Notes: generated from the letters alone by a model not told the origin. 64,000 bases of DNA from Kluyvera genomosp. 3 (GCA_002211745.1 CP022114.1:1612001-1676000); one strand, 5' to 3'; numbered from the stretch's first letter, positions 1 through 10,589 are shown. Translations and numbers: made by a program.

Positions 1-1179
1 CGGCAGCAGATGGTCGGCAATTTTATTGCTGATGACCGTGCGGTTCGATTCCTGGTCGTGTACCAGCAACCCCAGCGGTAATAAAGAGACAATTTCTTCA
101 TTAATTGCTCGGAGCACGCGCAGCTCATTATTGGTGCCGCTTGAAGACACGCTGCTGCTGGTGCTGCCACGCGTAGGCAGATTACGGAAGGTGGAGTAGC
201 CAAACAGCGCCAGCGCCAGCAGGCCAATGTTCAGCAGCAGCGGTAGCATGATGTTCTGGAAGGTATCCAGCAACAGGGTGCCAAACGGCACCTGCCACAC
301 CAGGCGCATACCGGTGGTGTTCAGCGCCGAGGTAATCTCAATGCGTGAGCTATTAAAGTTGATGGCAACGCTGTCGCCCGGATCTTTCTCCTGGCTGCGC
401 TGGGCATTCTGCGCCGGATCGGGCTCGAGACGGAAGCTGTCCAGCGACATGGTCGGCGGAACCAGGTCGTTGATCGGCAAATCGAACGCCACGACGGTCG
501 CCAGGTGCCCCGGCTGATTAAAGGTGGTACGCAGCGTAAAGTAGCGTCCGTTCTGCCAGGCCAGGCGGCGTAATGATGAGAAGGTTTCACGTTCATCCAG
601 CGTGTTGGCTTGCTGGAGCATCTCGGCGCGACGCGAGTCAACAATGCTGCCCACCGTCGACTCTTTAAAGCCGGAAGAGAGATCTTTGAGCGGTAGCGTA
701 GAGATAAGGATCAGGCTGTTGTCCTGACCGTTAAGGTAGTACATCGACCACGGCACATTTTCTGCGCCCCATAGGGTATCGAGATAAGTCGACATTCGCT
801 GGGTAATGTCGAGCGTCGCGCTGTCGTGAGAACCGAAAATCAGCGCTTCGGTTTTACGCCGTGGTTTTTCCAGATAATAGACATCCTGCTTCAGTCGTGT
901 TTCCTGAAGGCCATCGCCAGGAGCGGCGTTGGTGCTGGAAGCGGCAATATTGTCGTAGATTTGCCAGGTGGTGTAGCGCCAGGTATCAATGCGCTTATGT
1001 ACGGCATGTGTCATATCGACAATCTGGTAGCTCTTGTCTTTCAGCCATGCGTTAACCGCGCTCTGAATCATCACGCCCATCGTCACCAGCAGGACAATGA
1101 TCATAAGAAGGAAGAAACGCGTGATGCTCCCAGGAAGCAGGGAGAATTTCGTCGGGCTCATCTTGTCGGACTGACTCAT
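1..1179 (-). CDS. rcsD: RcsD phosphotransfer protein, N-terminal part (runs off window)
   Basis: RcsD is the inner-membrane phosphotransfer protein that passes phosphate from RcsC to RcsB in the Rcs envelope-stress phosphorelay. The start codon is at 1179-1177 and the frame stays open to base 1, giving 393 codons of a protein that is normally about 890 residues; the kinase-like and HPt domains lie outside the window. A membrane segment follows the short cytoplasmic N-terminus (FFLLMIIVLLVTMGV, about residues 22-36). A periplasmic sensor domain follows, then a second membrane segment (LLLNIGLLALALFGY, about 305-320). The sequence closely follows E. coli RcsD throughout. No frameshift was found, unlike many genes in the window. 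An in-frame ATG six codons downstream is an alternative start. Confidence 0.95.
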   Translation of the reverse strand, partial: MSQSDKMSPTKFSLLPGSITRFFLLMIIVLLVTMGVMIQSAVNAWLKDKSYQIVDMTHAVHKRIDTWRYTTWQIYDNIAASSTNAAPGDGLQETRLKQDVYYLEKPRRKTEALIFGSHDSATLDITQRMSTYLDTLWGAENVPWSMYYLNGQDNSLILISTLPLKDLSSGFKESTVGSIVDSRRAEMLQQANTLDERETFSSLRRLAWQNGRYFTLRTTFNQPGHLATVVAFDLPINDLVPPTMSLDSFRLEPDPAQNAQRSQEKDPGDSVAINFNSSRIEITSALNTTGMRLVWQVPFGTLLLDTFQNIMLPLLLNIGLLALALFGYSTFRNLPTRGSTSSSVSSSGTNNELRVLRAINEEIVSLLPLGLLVHDQESNRTVISNKIADHLLP

Positions 1180-1587
1180 TGGCGTGTGTAACCCATCATA
1201 ACGGCATCTGAATGAGGATATGCTCAAGCTTATAACGCGTTGAGGCATGCAAACCCTGTTTTTGTACTGCAGGCAGTATATACAAAAAATTCACCAGGAT
1301 GTATCAACGAGGCAAAATCGTCGTGGGTAAGGACGCGGTGATCAGCTGGAACGAAAAGGCGTTTTATTATTTGAGTGCAGGGAAATTCAGCGTTGGGGAT
1401 AATCTGTACAATTCAGACTGTATTGTACAATTATTTACCAAATCACAAGGAAAAATAGCACTAAATAACAAGACATTAATTGTTATCGGTGTGCAATGAC
1501 ATTTATTTGGCTGAAAAACGATTAGTTAATAGTCGTTATAATTTACGATGGGTAGCACACGTTGATTAAGTTTGCGTAAAGAAAGGT
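1180..1587. other. rcsD-micF intergenic region
   Basis: About 400 bases with no gene I can support. It must hold the rcsD promoter, since rcsD is transcribed leftward, and the sequence past the micF terminator. A 66-codon open frame on the plus strand (1299-1499) has no spaced ribosome-binding site and no recognisable family. Confidence 0.5.
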
Positions 1588-1681
1588 AAAAAAAAACCGG
1601 ATGCGAAGCATCCGGTGGAAATAGGGGTAAACAGACATTCAGAACTGAATGACGGTAATAAATAAAGTTAATGATGATAGC
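1588..1681 (-). ncRNA. micF: MicF antisense regulatory RNA
   Basis: MicF is the Hfq-dependent small RNA that base-pairs with ompF mRNA and represses its translation. The minus strand from 1681 begins GCTATCATCATTAAC and is almost base-for-base the E. coli micF sequence. The 5' seed region is conserved. The RNA ends in a GC-rich hairpin (CCGGATGC / GCATCCGG) followed by a U run at 1588-1596. It has the expected position and orientation, divergent from ompC and in the same direction as rcsD. Confidence 0.95.
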
Positions 1682-1838
1682 ACTGACTATTTTAGTTATG
1701 GGTGAAGGTTTTGTTTTACCATTCAGTGCTATACCTTTTATGTTTTTTAACCTATTGATTTCGTGTATGTATTTTTTCTGTTTTTGATTATTAGTGCTAT
1801 TTTTATGGTCCTTTTGTGCTTATAAAAGTTCCCTCAAA

Positions 1839-1932
1839 TTTACATTTAGAAACATCTATGTGGATAAATGAAACATTTGAATGGTTTTCGTATCATATTC
1901 CTGTTGGATTATTCCTGTTTTTACAGCACAAT
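1839..1932 (+). promoter_or_regulatory. ompC promoter with OmpR boxes
   Basis: The sequence aligns with the E. coli ompC regulatory region. OmpR C1- and C2-like boxes carrying the GAAACAT core lie at about 1839-1860 and 1863-1885, and a C3-like stretch at about 1885-1910. A -35 TTGGAT (1904-1909) and a -10 CACAAT (1927-1932) are separated by 17 bases. The long leader up to the start codon at 2016 also resembles that of E. coli. Phosphorylated OmpR is expected to activate ompC here. Confidence 0.8.
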
Positions 1933-2015
1933 GGGTCTGCCGACTGATTAATGAGGGTTAATCAGTAAGCAGTGGCATATATAAAGGCATATATATATAA
2001 CAGAGGGTTAATAAC

Positions 2016-3191
2016 ATGAAAGTTAAAGTACTGTCCCTCCTGGTACCGGCTCTGCTGGTAGCGGGCGCAGCAAATGCGGCTGAAATTTATAACAAAGACG
2101 GCAACAAATTAGATCTGTACGGTAAAGTCGATGGTCTGCACTACTTCTCCAGCGACAATAGCGCTGACGGCGACCAATCCTACGTTCGTCTGGGCTTCAA
2201 AGGCGAAACTCAGGTTAACGACCAGCTGACCGGTTACGGCCAATGGGAATACAACGTTCAGGCGAACAACACTGAAGGTTCTTCTGACCAGGCATGGACT
2301 CGTGTAGGCTTCGCAGGTATCCGCGTTGCTGACGCAGGTTCTTTCGACTACGGTCGTAACTACGGCGTTGTTTACGACGTAACTTCCTGGACTGACGTTC
2401 TGCCGGAATTCGGCGGCGACACCTACGGTTCTGACAACTTCATGCAATCCCGTGCTAACGGCGTTGCGACCTACCGTAACACCGACTTCTTCGGTCTGGT
2501 TGACGGCCTGAACTTTGCTCTGCAGTACCAGGGTAAAAACGGCAGCGTATCCGGCGAAGGCGCGACTGCTAACGGTCGTCAGGCTCTGAAACAGAACGGT
2601 GACGGCTTCGGCGGCTCCCTGACCTACGATCTGGGCGCAGGCTTCAGCATCGGTGGTGCGATCTCTTCTTCTAAACGTACTACCGACCAGAACAACAGCG
2701 TTTACGTTGTTCGTGATGAAAACACCGGCGTTCCGACTGGCGCAACCAGCAAAATCTACGGTAGCGGCGACCGCGCAGAAACCTACTCTGCTGGCCTGAA
2801 ATACGATGCTAACAACATCTATCTGGCAACTCAGTACACTCAGACCTACAACGCAACTCGTTTCGGTGGTTCCCCGAACGCTGGCGTTTACGGTTTTGCT
2901 GACAAAGCTCAGAACTTCGAAGTGGTTGCACAGTACCAGTTCGACTTCGGTCTGCGTCCGTCCATCGCTTACCTGCAGTCTAAAGGTAAGAACATCGACA
3001 ACGGTATCGTGAACTACGGTGACCAGGACCTGCTGAAATACATCGACCTGGGCGCGACTTACTACTTCAACAAAAACATGTCTACCTACGTTGATTACAA
3101 AATCAACCTGCTGGACAAAAACGACTTCACTCAGGCCGCTGGTATCTCTACCGATAACATCGTTGCACTGGGTATGGTTTACCAGTTCTAA
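2016..3191 (+). CDS. ompC: Outer-membrane porin OmpC (OmpK36 type)
   Basis: A trimeric general-diffusion porin of 391 residues. Residues 1-21 form a classic signal peptide ending ANA, and the mature protein begins [16 protein letters not shown], the porin signature. The constriction loop L3 motif PEFGG is at about residues 130-134, and the last residue is Phe, as required for BAM-dependent assembly. The protein is longer than E. coli OmpC (367 residues) because surface loops are expanded around residues 225-260 and 285-295. The ribosome-binding site AGAGGG lies 8-9 bases before the ATG. Codon use is strongly biased, as expected for a very highly expressed gene. No frameshift. Confidence 0.97.
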   Translation: MKVKVLSLLVPALLVAGAANAAEIYNKDGNKLDLYGKVDGLHYFSSDNSADGDQSYVRLGFKGETQVNDQLTGYGQWEYNVQANNTEGSSDQAWTRVGFAGIRVADAGSFDYGRNYGVVYDVTSWTDVLPEFGGDTYGSDNFMQSRANGVATYRNTDFFGLVDGLNFALQYQGKNGSVSGEGATANGRQALKQNGDGFGGSLTYDLGAGFSIGGAISSSKRTTDQNNSVYVVRDENTGVPTGATSKIYGSGDRAETYSAGLKYDANNIYLATQYTQTYNATRFGGSPNAGVYGFADKAQNFEVVAQYQFDFGLRPSIAYLQSKGKNIDNGIVNYGDQDLLKYIDLGATYYFNKNMSTYVDYKINLLDKNDFTQAAGISTDNIVALGMVYQF

Positions 3192-3209
3192 TACTGTTAA
3201 GACCATTGC

Positions 3210-3233
3210 AAAAGGGCCTTTGGCCCTTTTTTT
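3210..3233 (+). terminator. ompC terminator
   Basis: Inverted repeat AAAGGGCC / GGCCCTTT followed by a run of seven T, 18 bases after the ompC stop codon. Confidence 0.9.
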
Positions 3234-3291
3234 GTGCCGAATTTCAGCAAATTAGTGTACTCTTGCGCCGATTGCAGGAGGGTAATAACGG

Positions 3292-4341
3292 ATGGAAATG
3301 ACTTTTTTACGAATGGCGCTGTTGAGCGTCGTGATTCTGCTGACGGGCTGTGATAACGCCAGCGCGCCGGCGACCCCCAAAGCCGCGGTAACCGTGCTGG
3401 AAGGGAAAACCATGGGCACCTTCTGGCGCGTGAGCGTGGTGGGTGTGGATAAGGCCCGGGCGGAAGATCTCCGTACCAAAGTACAAACCCAACTCGATGG
3501 CGACGATCGTCTGCTGTCGACCTGGAAGAATGACTCGGCGCTGATGCGCTTCAACCACTCGCGGAGTACCACGCCGTGGCCGGTCAATGAAGCGATGGCG
3601 GATATCGTCACCGAGTCGTTGCGCATTGGGCGTAAAACCCAGGGGCGATGGACATAACCGTTGGCCCGCTGGTGAACCTCTGGGGCTTTGGCCCGGACAA
3701 ACAGCCGGTCAGTACGCCAACTCAGGCGCAGATTGACGCTGCGAAAGCGCGTACCGGGCTGGACAAGTTAACCGTTATCAACCGCGCGGACAGGCAGTAT
3801 CTGCAAAAATCGATCCCCGATCTTTACGTCGATCTTTCTACCGTCGGTGAGGGCTATGCTGCCGATCATCTGGCGCGTCTGATGACTGAAGAAGGTATCT
3901 CTCGCTATCTGGTCTCCGTAGGGGCGCGCTGGTGAGCCGCGGAATGAACGCCGACGGCCAGCCGTGGCGGGTAGCGATTCAGAAACCGACCGACCGGGAA
4001 AACGCGGTGCAGGCGATCGTGGATATTAACGGTCATGGCATCAGCACCTCGGGCAGCTACCGCAACTACTATGAACTCGACGGTAAACGCATTTCGCACG
4101 TGATCGACCCGCAAACCGGACGTCCGATAACGCACAAGCTGGTGTCGGTGACCGTCATTGCGCCGACCGCACTGGAAGCCGACGCCTGGGATACAGGCCT
4201 GATGGTGCTGGGACCGAAAAAGCCCAGCAGGTGGTGCGCGAGCAGGGGCTGGCAGTGTATATGATAATGAAAGACGGCGACGGTTTTACCACCTGGATGT
4301 CGCCGCAGTTTCGCGCCTTCCTGGTCAACGGGAAAAATTAA
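3292..4341 (+). CDS. apbE: FAD:protein FMN transferase ApbE (three frame breaks)
   Basis: A periplasmic lipoprotein that attaches FMN to threonine residues of flavoproteins. Met at 3292 follows a strong GGAGGG site. The N-terminus is a lipoprotein signal with lipobox LLTGC (Cys at about residue 20). Conserved ApbE motifs are GKTMGTFWR, MDITVGPLVNLWGFGP, the DLSTVGEGYAADHLA block and HVIDPQTGRP. Reading is broken by apparent single-base losses near 3642-3645, 3921-3924 and 4215. With one base added at each, the product is 350 residues, against 351 in E. coli. The stop codon overlaps the Ada box of the next gene. Confidence 0.9.
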
Positions 4342-4348
4342 AAAGCAA
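4336..4348 (+). promoter_or_regulatory. Ada box of the ada-alkB operon
   Basis: The sequence AAT-N6-GCAA matches the A-box/B-box arrangement bound by Ada methylated at Cys38, and the surrounding bases align with the E. coli ada promoter. It overlaps the apbE stop codon (4339-4341) and lies 67 bases before the ada start codon. Confidence 0.75.
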
Positions 4349-4414
4349 GATTGCGGGTTTTTTATTTCCTCCTTTCAGGCACTGTGGCAGTTACACTAGA
4401 AGGAGGAGCCTGTT

Positions 4415-5480
4415 ATGACGATTGATACTCTACACACCGACGAGGCGCGCTGGCAGGCGGTTCTCGATCGCGATGCGAAAGCCGACGGTCAGTTTGTCTT
4501 TGCCGTGCTGACCACCGGCATTTTTTGCCGTCCTTCATGCCGCGCGCGTCATGCGCTGCGTCAAAACGTCCGTTTTTTCAGCGATGCCAGCGCGGCGCTG
4601 GCGGGCGGTTTTCGTCCCTGCAAACGCTGTCAGCCGGATGCGCTCTCGCCTGAGCAGCAGAAAATTGCCAAAGTGGCCCACGCCTGTCGGCTGCTGGAGC
4701 AGGATAGCCCGGTCACGCTTGACGCGTTGGCGCAGGCGGTCGCCGTCAGCCCGTATCACTTCCATCGCATGTTTAAATCAATAACTGGCGTAACGCCAAA
4801 AGCCTGGCAACAGGCCTGGTGCGCAAACCGCCTGCGGGACGCGTTGAGCGAGGGTGAACCGGTGACGCAGGCGGTGCTGGCGGCGGGCTTTCCGTCGAGC
4901 AGCAGCTACTATCGCCACGCCGACGCGCTGCTAGGGATGACCGCGCGTACCCGCCGTCGGGCGGCGAAGCGACGGAGATTCACTATACCGTCGGTAAGTG
5001 CTCGCTAGGGCGCTGCCTGGTGGCGCTCAGTGAGCGCGGCGTGTGCGCCGTATTGCTGGGGGACGATGAGGCTAGCCTGCTTAGCGAGCTACAACAGAGT
5101 TTTCCGGCGGCCAGGCTGCTGGTTGCCGGGCGGAAGTCCGCGAGACAACTTCCGCTGTGATGGCGAGCCTCGAGTCGCGCGCGGCGGCGCTGAGCTTACC
5201 GTTGGATATCCGCGGCACCGCGTTTCAGCAGCAGGTCTGGCAGGCGCTACGCGCCATTCCGTTCGGTGAAACCCGCAGTTACCAGCAGGTGGCAGAGGCT
5301 ATTGGCAAGCCGAAAGCGGTGCGTGCGGTGGCCAGCGCCTGTGCGGCGAACCGACTGGCGATACTGGTGCCCTGTCACCGGGTGGTGCGCGGCGACGGCA
5401 GCCTGTCGGGATACCGCTGGGGCGTGGCCCGTAAAGCCCGATTGCTTGCGCGTGAAAAAGAACAGGAGAGCGAATGTTAG
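4415..5480 (+). CDS. ada: Ada: DNA-alkylation repair protein and regulator (two frame breaks)
   Basis: A bifunctional protein. The N-terminal domain removes methyl groups from phosphotriesters and, once methylated, activates the adaptive response. The C-terminal domain repairs O6-methylguanine. Zinc-binding Cys38, 42, 69 and 72 are all present (FCRPSC and CKRC). An AraC-type helix-turn-helix follows at about 85-180, and the transferase active site PCHRV is near residue 320. Single G losses near 4959-4961 and 5128-5130 break the frame; restored, the product is 355 residues, against 354 in E. coli. The ribosome-binding site GGAGGAG precedes the ATG, and the 3' end overlaps the alkB start, indicating translational coupling. 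Confidence 0.92.
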
Positions 5481-6118
5481 ATCTGTTTGCCGACGAGGCG
5501 CCGTGGTCGGAACCATTGGCGCCTGGCGCGGTGATCCTACGCCGGTTCGCGCGGGCGCATAGCACCGCGCTACTGGCGGCTATCGAGCAGGTGGCGGCGG
5601 TCTCGCCATTTCGTCATATGGTCACGCCGGGCGGCTATACCATGTCGGTGGCGATGACCAACTGCGGCCCGCTTGGCTGGAGTACGGACCGTCATGGCTA
5701 CTGCTACGCCGCCGTTGATCCGCAGAGCGGAAAACCCTGGCCCGCGATGCCGGACTGTTTTCGCCAACTGGCGCAGGAGGCAGCAACTGGCGCGGGTTAC
5801 CCCACGTTTAACCCCGATGCTTGCTTAATTAACCGTTACCAGCCGGGGGCGAAGCTGTCGCTGCATCAGGATAAAGACGAAGCCCGGTTGGACGCGCCAA
5901 TCGTGTCGGTTTCGCTCGGCCTGCCTGCGGTGTTTCAGTTCGGTGGTCTGAATCGCAGCGATCCGCTGCAACGCGTGCTGCTTGAGCATGGCGATGTGGT
6001 GGTGTGGGGCGGTGAGTCGCGGCTGTTTTATCACGCGATTCTGCCGCTCAAAGAGGGGAGCCACCCGCAGGTCGGCCCGTGGCGCTATAACCTGACCTTC
6101 CGCCGTGCCGCGGAATGA
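5474..6118 (+). CDS. alkB: AlkB alpha-ketoglutarate-dependent DNA dioxygenase
   Basis: Oxidatively demethylates 1-methyladenine and 3-methylcytosine in DNA and RNA, using Fe(II), O2 and alpha-ketoglutarate. It has 214 residues, against 216 in E. coli. The iron ligands His131, Asp133 and His187 and the co-substrate arginines Arg204 and Arg210 are at the same numbering as in E. coli. It starts inside the ada stop region (ATGTTAG), so the two genes are coupled and share the Ada-activated promoter. The frame is intact. Confidence 0.96.
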   Translation: MLDLFADEAPWSEPLAPGAVILRRFARAHSTALLAAIEQVAAVSPFRHMVTPGGYTMSVAMTNCGPLGWSTDRHGYCYAAVDPQSGKPWPAMPDCFRQLAQEAATGAGYPTFNPDACLINRYQPGAKLSLHQDKDEARLDAPIVSVSLGLPAVFQFGGLNRSDPLQRVLLEHGDVVVWGGESRLFYHAILPLKEGSHPQVGPWRYNLTFRRAAE

Positions 6119-6200
6119 CAAATAAAAATAAGAATTATTCTTGATGTAGTCTGTCAGCAGTTTACACTGCTGGCTGTTTTTTCTTGCCCTGGTCATTGCT

Positions 6201-7844
6201 ATGGAACTTCTGTTACTTGTCTGGCGTCAGTATCGCTGGCCTTTTATCGGCGTTATCGTCTTAAGCCTGTTGAGCGCCGCGCTCGGTATCGGGCTTATCG
6301 CATTTATTAACGTACGTCTGATTGAGACGGTTGATACCACGCTTGCCGTACTGCCCGAATTTCTTGGTTTGCTGCTGCTGCTGATGGCGGTCACGCTGGG
6401 TTCACAGCTGGCGCTGACAACGCTCGGCCACCATTTTGTCTATCGCCTGCGCCGGGAATTTATCAAACGGATCCTCGATACCCAGGTGGAGCGCGTCGAG
6501 AAGCTGGGCAGTGCTGCGTTGCTGGCGGGGCTGACCAGCGATATCCGTGCGATCACCATCGCTTTCGTGCGTTTGCCGGAGCTGGTGCAAGGGATCATCC
6601 TGACCGTGGGTTCCGCGGCCTATCTGGCGATGCTGTCGAGCAAAATGCTGCTGATTACCGCCCTGTGGATGGCGTTGACCATCTGGGGTGGCTTCGTGCT
6701 GGTGGCGCGAGTGTATAAACATATGGCGACACTCCGTGAAACCGAGGATCGGCTGTACGACGATTACCAGACGGTGCTGGAAGGGCGTAAAGAGTTGACC
6801 CTGAACCGCGAGCGCGCGGAGTACGTCTTTGAACAAAAATTCACGCCGAATGCCAAAGACTATCGCCACCATATCGTGCGGGCCGACACCTTCCATCTGA
6901 GCGCGGTCAACTGGTCAAATATCATGATGCTGGGGGCCATTGGTCTGGTGTTCTGGATGGCGAACAGCCTCGGCTGGGCCGACACCAACGTTGCCGCCAC
7001 TTACTCGCTCACGCTGCTTTTCCTGCGCACGCCGCTGCTGTCGGCGGTGGGCGCGCTGCCCACGCTGCTGAGCGCGCAGGTGGCGTTCAATAAACTGAAT
7101 AAATTCGCGCTGGCACCGTATCAGGAAACTTTCCCGCAGCCGACGGCGCACCCGAACTGGCAGACGCTGGAACTGCGCGATGTGACCTTCCACTATGAAG
7201 ACAACACCTTCGCGGTTGGCCCGCTGAACCTGACGCTCAAGCGTGGCGAGTTGGTCTTTCTGATAGGCGGCAACGGCAGCGGTAAATCGACGTTGGCGAT
7301 GCTGCTGACCGGGCTGTATCAACCGCTATCCGGGCAGATTCTGCTGGACGGTCAGCCGCTGGCGGCCGATAAGCCGGAAGACTACCGCAAGCTGTTCTCG
7401 GCGGTGTTTACCGATGTCTGGCTGTTTGACCAGCTATTAGGCCCGGAAGGCAAGAACGCGGACCCGGCGCTGATTGAGAAATGGCTGACTCAGCTACAGA
7501 TGACGCACAAGATTAAGCTGGAAGACGGGCGCATTCTGGATCTGAAGCTGTCAAAAGGGCAGAAGAAGCGCGTGGCGCTGCTGCTGGCGCTGGCGGAAGA
7601 ACGCGACATCATTATGCTTGATGAGTGGGCCGCCGATCAGGATCCGCACTTCCGCCGCGAGTTCTACCAGATATTGTTGCCGCTGATGCAACAGATGGGG
7701 AAAACCATTTTCGCTATCAGCCATGACGATCACTACTTTATTCATGCCGATCGTCTGCTGGAAATGCGCAATGGTCAGCTGAGTGAACTGGTGGGCGAGG
7801 AGCGTGAACGCGCTTCCCGCGACGCCGTCGCCCGTACCGCCTAA
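6201..7844 (+). CDS. yojI: ABC exporter YojI (microcin J25 efflux type)
   Basis: An ABC transporter with fused membrane and ATPase domains, 547 residues like E. coli YojI, which exports microcin J25 together with TolC. The six-helix membrane domain covers about residues 1-310. Walker [10 protein letters not shown] starts at about residue 356, the signature is the divergent LSKGQ near 450 in place of LSGGQ, and Walker B IIMLDE is near 470. A SYD-type exporter family member (cyclic peptide export) is the closest alternative description. It follows alkB by 82 bases on the same strand. The frame is intact. Confidence 0.93.
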   Translation: MELLLLVWRQYRWPFIGVIVLSLLSAALGIGLIAFINVRLIETVDTTLAVLPEFLGLLLLLMAVTLGSQLALTTLGHHFVYRLRREFIKRILDTQVERVEKLGSAALLAGLTSDIRAITIAFVRLPELVQGIILTVGSAAYLAMLSSKMLLITALWMALTIWGGFVLVARVYKHMATLRETEDRLYDDYQTVLEGRKELTLNRERAEYVFEQKFTPNAKDYRHHIVRADTFHLSAVNWSNIMMLGAIGLVFWMANSLGWADTNVAATYSLTLLFLRTPLLSAVGALPTLLSAQVAFNKLNKFALAPYQETFPQPTAHPNWQTLELRDVTFHYEDNTFAVGPLNLTLKRGELVFLIGGNGSGKSTLAMLLTGLYQPLSGQILLDGQPLAADKPEDYRKLFSAVFTDVWLFDQLLGPEGKNADPALIEKWLTQLQMTHKIKLEDGRILDLKLSKGQKKRVALLLALAEERDIIMLDEWAADQDPHFRREFYQILLPLMQQMGKTIFAISHDDHYFIHADRLLEMRNGQLSELVGEERERASRDAVARTA

Positions 7845-7975
7845 CGTTTTTTTTGCCGCTCTGCCGATTTTTTCACCGTACGGGTGGCTTGTTTAAACTT
7901 TTTTACATCTCTCCGCGCTATGCTTAATTCGCCCGGCCATCCGGCTGGGCGACGTCTCACGAATAAGGATTATTC

Positions 7976-9410
7976 ATGTCTCTGTTGAAAAAGAACAGCG
8001 CCCGCCTGCGCGATGAAGAGCGTCAGCGCTTGATCTGGCTGCTGACCACCGATAAAGCGGTAACTTCCGCGCTGCTGGGCAAACTCACGCTCGCCGAGCA
8101 GTACGATGAAGGCACGTTGGTTGACGACCTCGCTGAAGTCGGCAGCTTAGTGGCGCACCTGCCGCCGCCGGATCTCGCCGATACCCTGGAAGCGTTACCG
8201 TCCGAAGAGCGCCATGCATTGTGGAACATGGTCGAAGACGATCGTCGCGGGAAGGTGTTGCTGGAAGCATCGGAGAACGTCTGGGACGACCTCATCGAAG
8301 ATATGAGCGACCGGGCGTTGCTCGATGCATTGCAAACGCTGGATATCGACGAACAGATTTACCTGGTGCAGCACCTGCCGCGCGACCTGACCGGACGCCT
8401 GCTGGCGTCGATGTCGCCGGAAGAGCGCGCGCGCGTACGCCAGGTGATGAACTACGCCCACGAGCAGGTGGGGTCGATCATGGAGTTCGAGGTGATTACC
8501 ATTCGCCCGGACGTCACGTTGGCCTCGGTGCAGCGCTTTTTGCGCCGCCTGGGTAAAATGCCGGAGAACACCGATAAACTGTTTGTTATCCAGCGCGATC
8601 AGACGTTGATTGGCGAGCTGGAGCTGAAAACCATCCTGCTCAATTCAGCGGACAAGTTTGTGCATGAGGTGATGGAATCCGATCCGGTCGCCTTCCATCC
8701 GGAAGAAAAATCAGAAATCGTGGCTCGTACCTTCGAACGTGACAACTTAATCAGCGCCGCGGTGATTGATTCACAGGGTAAGCTGATGGGACGTCTGACC
8801 ATCGATGAGATCGTTGACGTCGTCTATGAAGAGACCGACAGCGATCTGCGTCGTATGGGCGGTCTGAGCAGTGAAGAAGACGTGTTTGCGCCGGTGACGA
8901 AAGCGGTGAAAACCCGCTGGGCGTGGCTGGCCATCAACCTCTGTACTGCGTTTATCGCCTCGCGTGTGATTGATGGATTTGAACACACCATTTCGCAGCT
9001 GGTGGCGTTGGCCTCGTTAATGCCGATCGTCGCGGGTATTGGCGGTAATACCGGTAACCAGACGATTACTATGATCGTGCGCGCGCTGGCTTTACAGCAT
9101 ATTCAGCCGGGTAACTTCTCGTTCCTGATCCTGCGTGAGATGGGGGTGGCGCTGATTAACGGTATCGTCTGGGCGGCATCATGGGCACCGTGACCTGGCT
9201 GCTATATGACGACCTGGCGCTCGGCGGCGTAATGACGCTGGCGATGATCCTGAACCTGCTGGTGGCGTCGATTATGGGCGTGCTGATCCCGATGATCATG
9301 GCTAAGCTTGGGCGCGACCCGGCGGTCGGCTCGAGCGTGATGATCACCGCGATCACCGACACCGGCGGTTTCTTTATTTTTCTGGGCTGGCGACGGTGTT
9401 TCTGCTTTAA
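7976..9410 (+). CDS. mgtE: MgtE-family magnesium transporter (two frame breaks)
   Basis: An inner-membrane Mg2+ channel or transporter gated by intracellular Mg2+. The N-terminal helical MgtE_N domain covers about residues 30-130. Tandem CBS domains follow at about 135-255, including the segment MESDPVAFHPEE. The membrane domain carries the family ion-pore motif PIVAGIGGNTGNQ. Breaks from single G losses are near 9171-9173 and 9384-9386; restored, the protein has 478 residues and ends in FLGLATVFLL. E. coli K-12 lacks the gene at this place. An imperfect inverted repeat (7931-7950) lies in the leader, but no known Mg2+ riboswitch was recognised. Confidence 0.88.
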
Positions 9411-10589
9411 GCTTCGCACGATGCTTCAGGCGTGCAGGCACGATCGCCATCATGATGATCCCCGCCAGTACGCCAATCGCCAGATTACCGGTACTGACCG
9501 TTGCGCCAACGGTGACCAGCATCACCAGCGTTTCCGGCCACGGCGCGCGCTTGAGCGTCGCGGGCTGGAGGCTTGGCCAGCTAAAGGTCTTAACGGCCAC
9601 AATCACCATAATCCCGCCAGTACTGCCATTGGGATCTTCGCCATCACTTCGCTTAACGCGGTCACCAACAGCAGCAGTACCAGCGCGGCGGCGATCGTCG
9701 AAACGCGGCTGCGGCCTTTTCCCATCTCCACGTTGACGATGGTCTGACCGATCATCGCGCAGCCGGCAATACCGCCGTAGCAACCGGCCAGCATATTGGC
9801 GATACCCAGACCTGCGCTTTCACGCGTTTTGTTGGACGGCGTGGCGGTGAGGTCGTCCACCAGTTTCGCCGTGAGCAGGGATTCTATCAGCCCGACGAAG
9901 GCGATACTCAGCGCGCAGGGCCAGATAATTTGCAGCGTTTGCAGGTTAAAAGGCACTAACCATGGAGTCAGCCCCGGCAGTCCGCCGCTCATTGAACCCG
10001 CGTCACCGACGGTGGGTAGGGTCTGCCCGCTGGTCACGGTAAACAGCGTTAGCAGCACGACGGCAATCAGTGGGGAAGGGATGCTTTTCATTACGCGCGG
10101 TAGCCACAGTACGATAAGTATCGTGGCGGCAAACAGCGCGACAATAAGCGGGCTTCGGCTCCAGAAGTGCGGCACCTGGGCAAAGAAAATCAGAATACCG
10201 AGCGCGTTAACGAAACCCGTCATTACAGACTGGGGAATAAAGCGCATCAGTTTCGCCATGCCGCACAGAGCAAACAAAATTTGAATGATGCCGGCCAGCA
10301 AAACCGCAGGTAAAATGTAGGCCACGCCGTGTACGTGGACCATCGGGCCGATAACCAGCGCGACCGAACCCGCGGCTGCCGTGACCATCGCCGGGCGTCC
10401 GCCAAGGAACGACATGCTCAGGCACAGCACGACCGAGGCGATCAGGCTGACTTTAGGGTCAACGCCAGCAATCACCGAAAACGAGATCACTTCAGGGATC
10501 AGTGCCAGAGCGGTAATGACGCCAGCCAGGATTTCGCGGGTGAGCAGAGATGGCGAGCGCAGAATGCTCAATGAGGAGATGTTCGACAT
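9407..10589 (-). CDS. SulP-family anion transporter (frame break; uncertain C-terminus)
   Basis: An inner-membrane anion permease of the sulfate permease family. The start MSNISSLSIL at 10589 is followed by repeated hydrophobic segments and family motifs such as LAGVITALALIPEVISFS and FVGLIESLLTAKLVDDL. The frame breaks near 9613-9615 (CCC on the plus strand) and resumes with GIMVIVAVKTF. As given, the frame would then run antisense into mgtE and stop only at 9202. One more lost base near 9415 would end the protein at TAA 9409-9407, giving about 394 residues and a four-base tail-to-tail overlap with mgtE; I prefer this. No STAS domain is visible. The transported ion cannot be told from sequence. 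Confidence 0.75.

Noticed and set aside
1299-1499. 66-codon open frame between rcsD and micF
   Set aside because: AGG touches the ATG with no spacing, no homology is recognisable, and the composition is that of intergenic DNA.
2109-3206. 365-codon frame antisense to ompC
   Set aside because: A mirror of the strong codon bias of ompC; it is Val/Ser/Thr-rich with no domain.
7931-7950. Imperfect inverted repeat in the mgtE leader as a Mg2+ riboswitch
   Set aside because: It is a single short hairpin with none of the conserved elements of the M-box and no terminator alternative.
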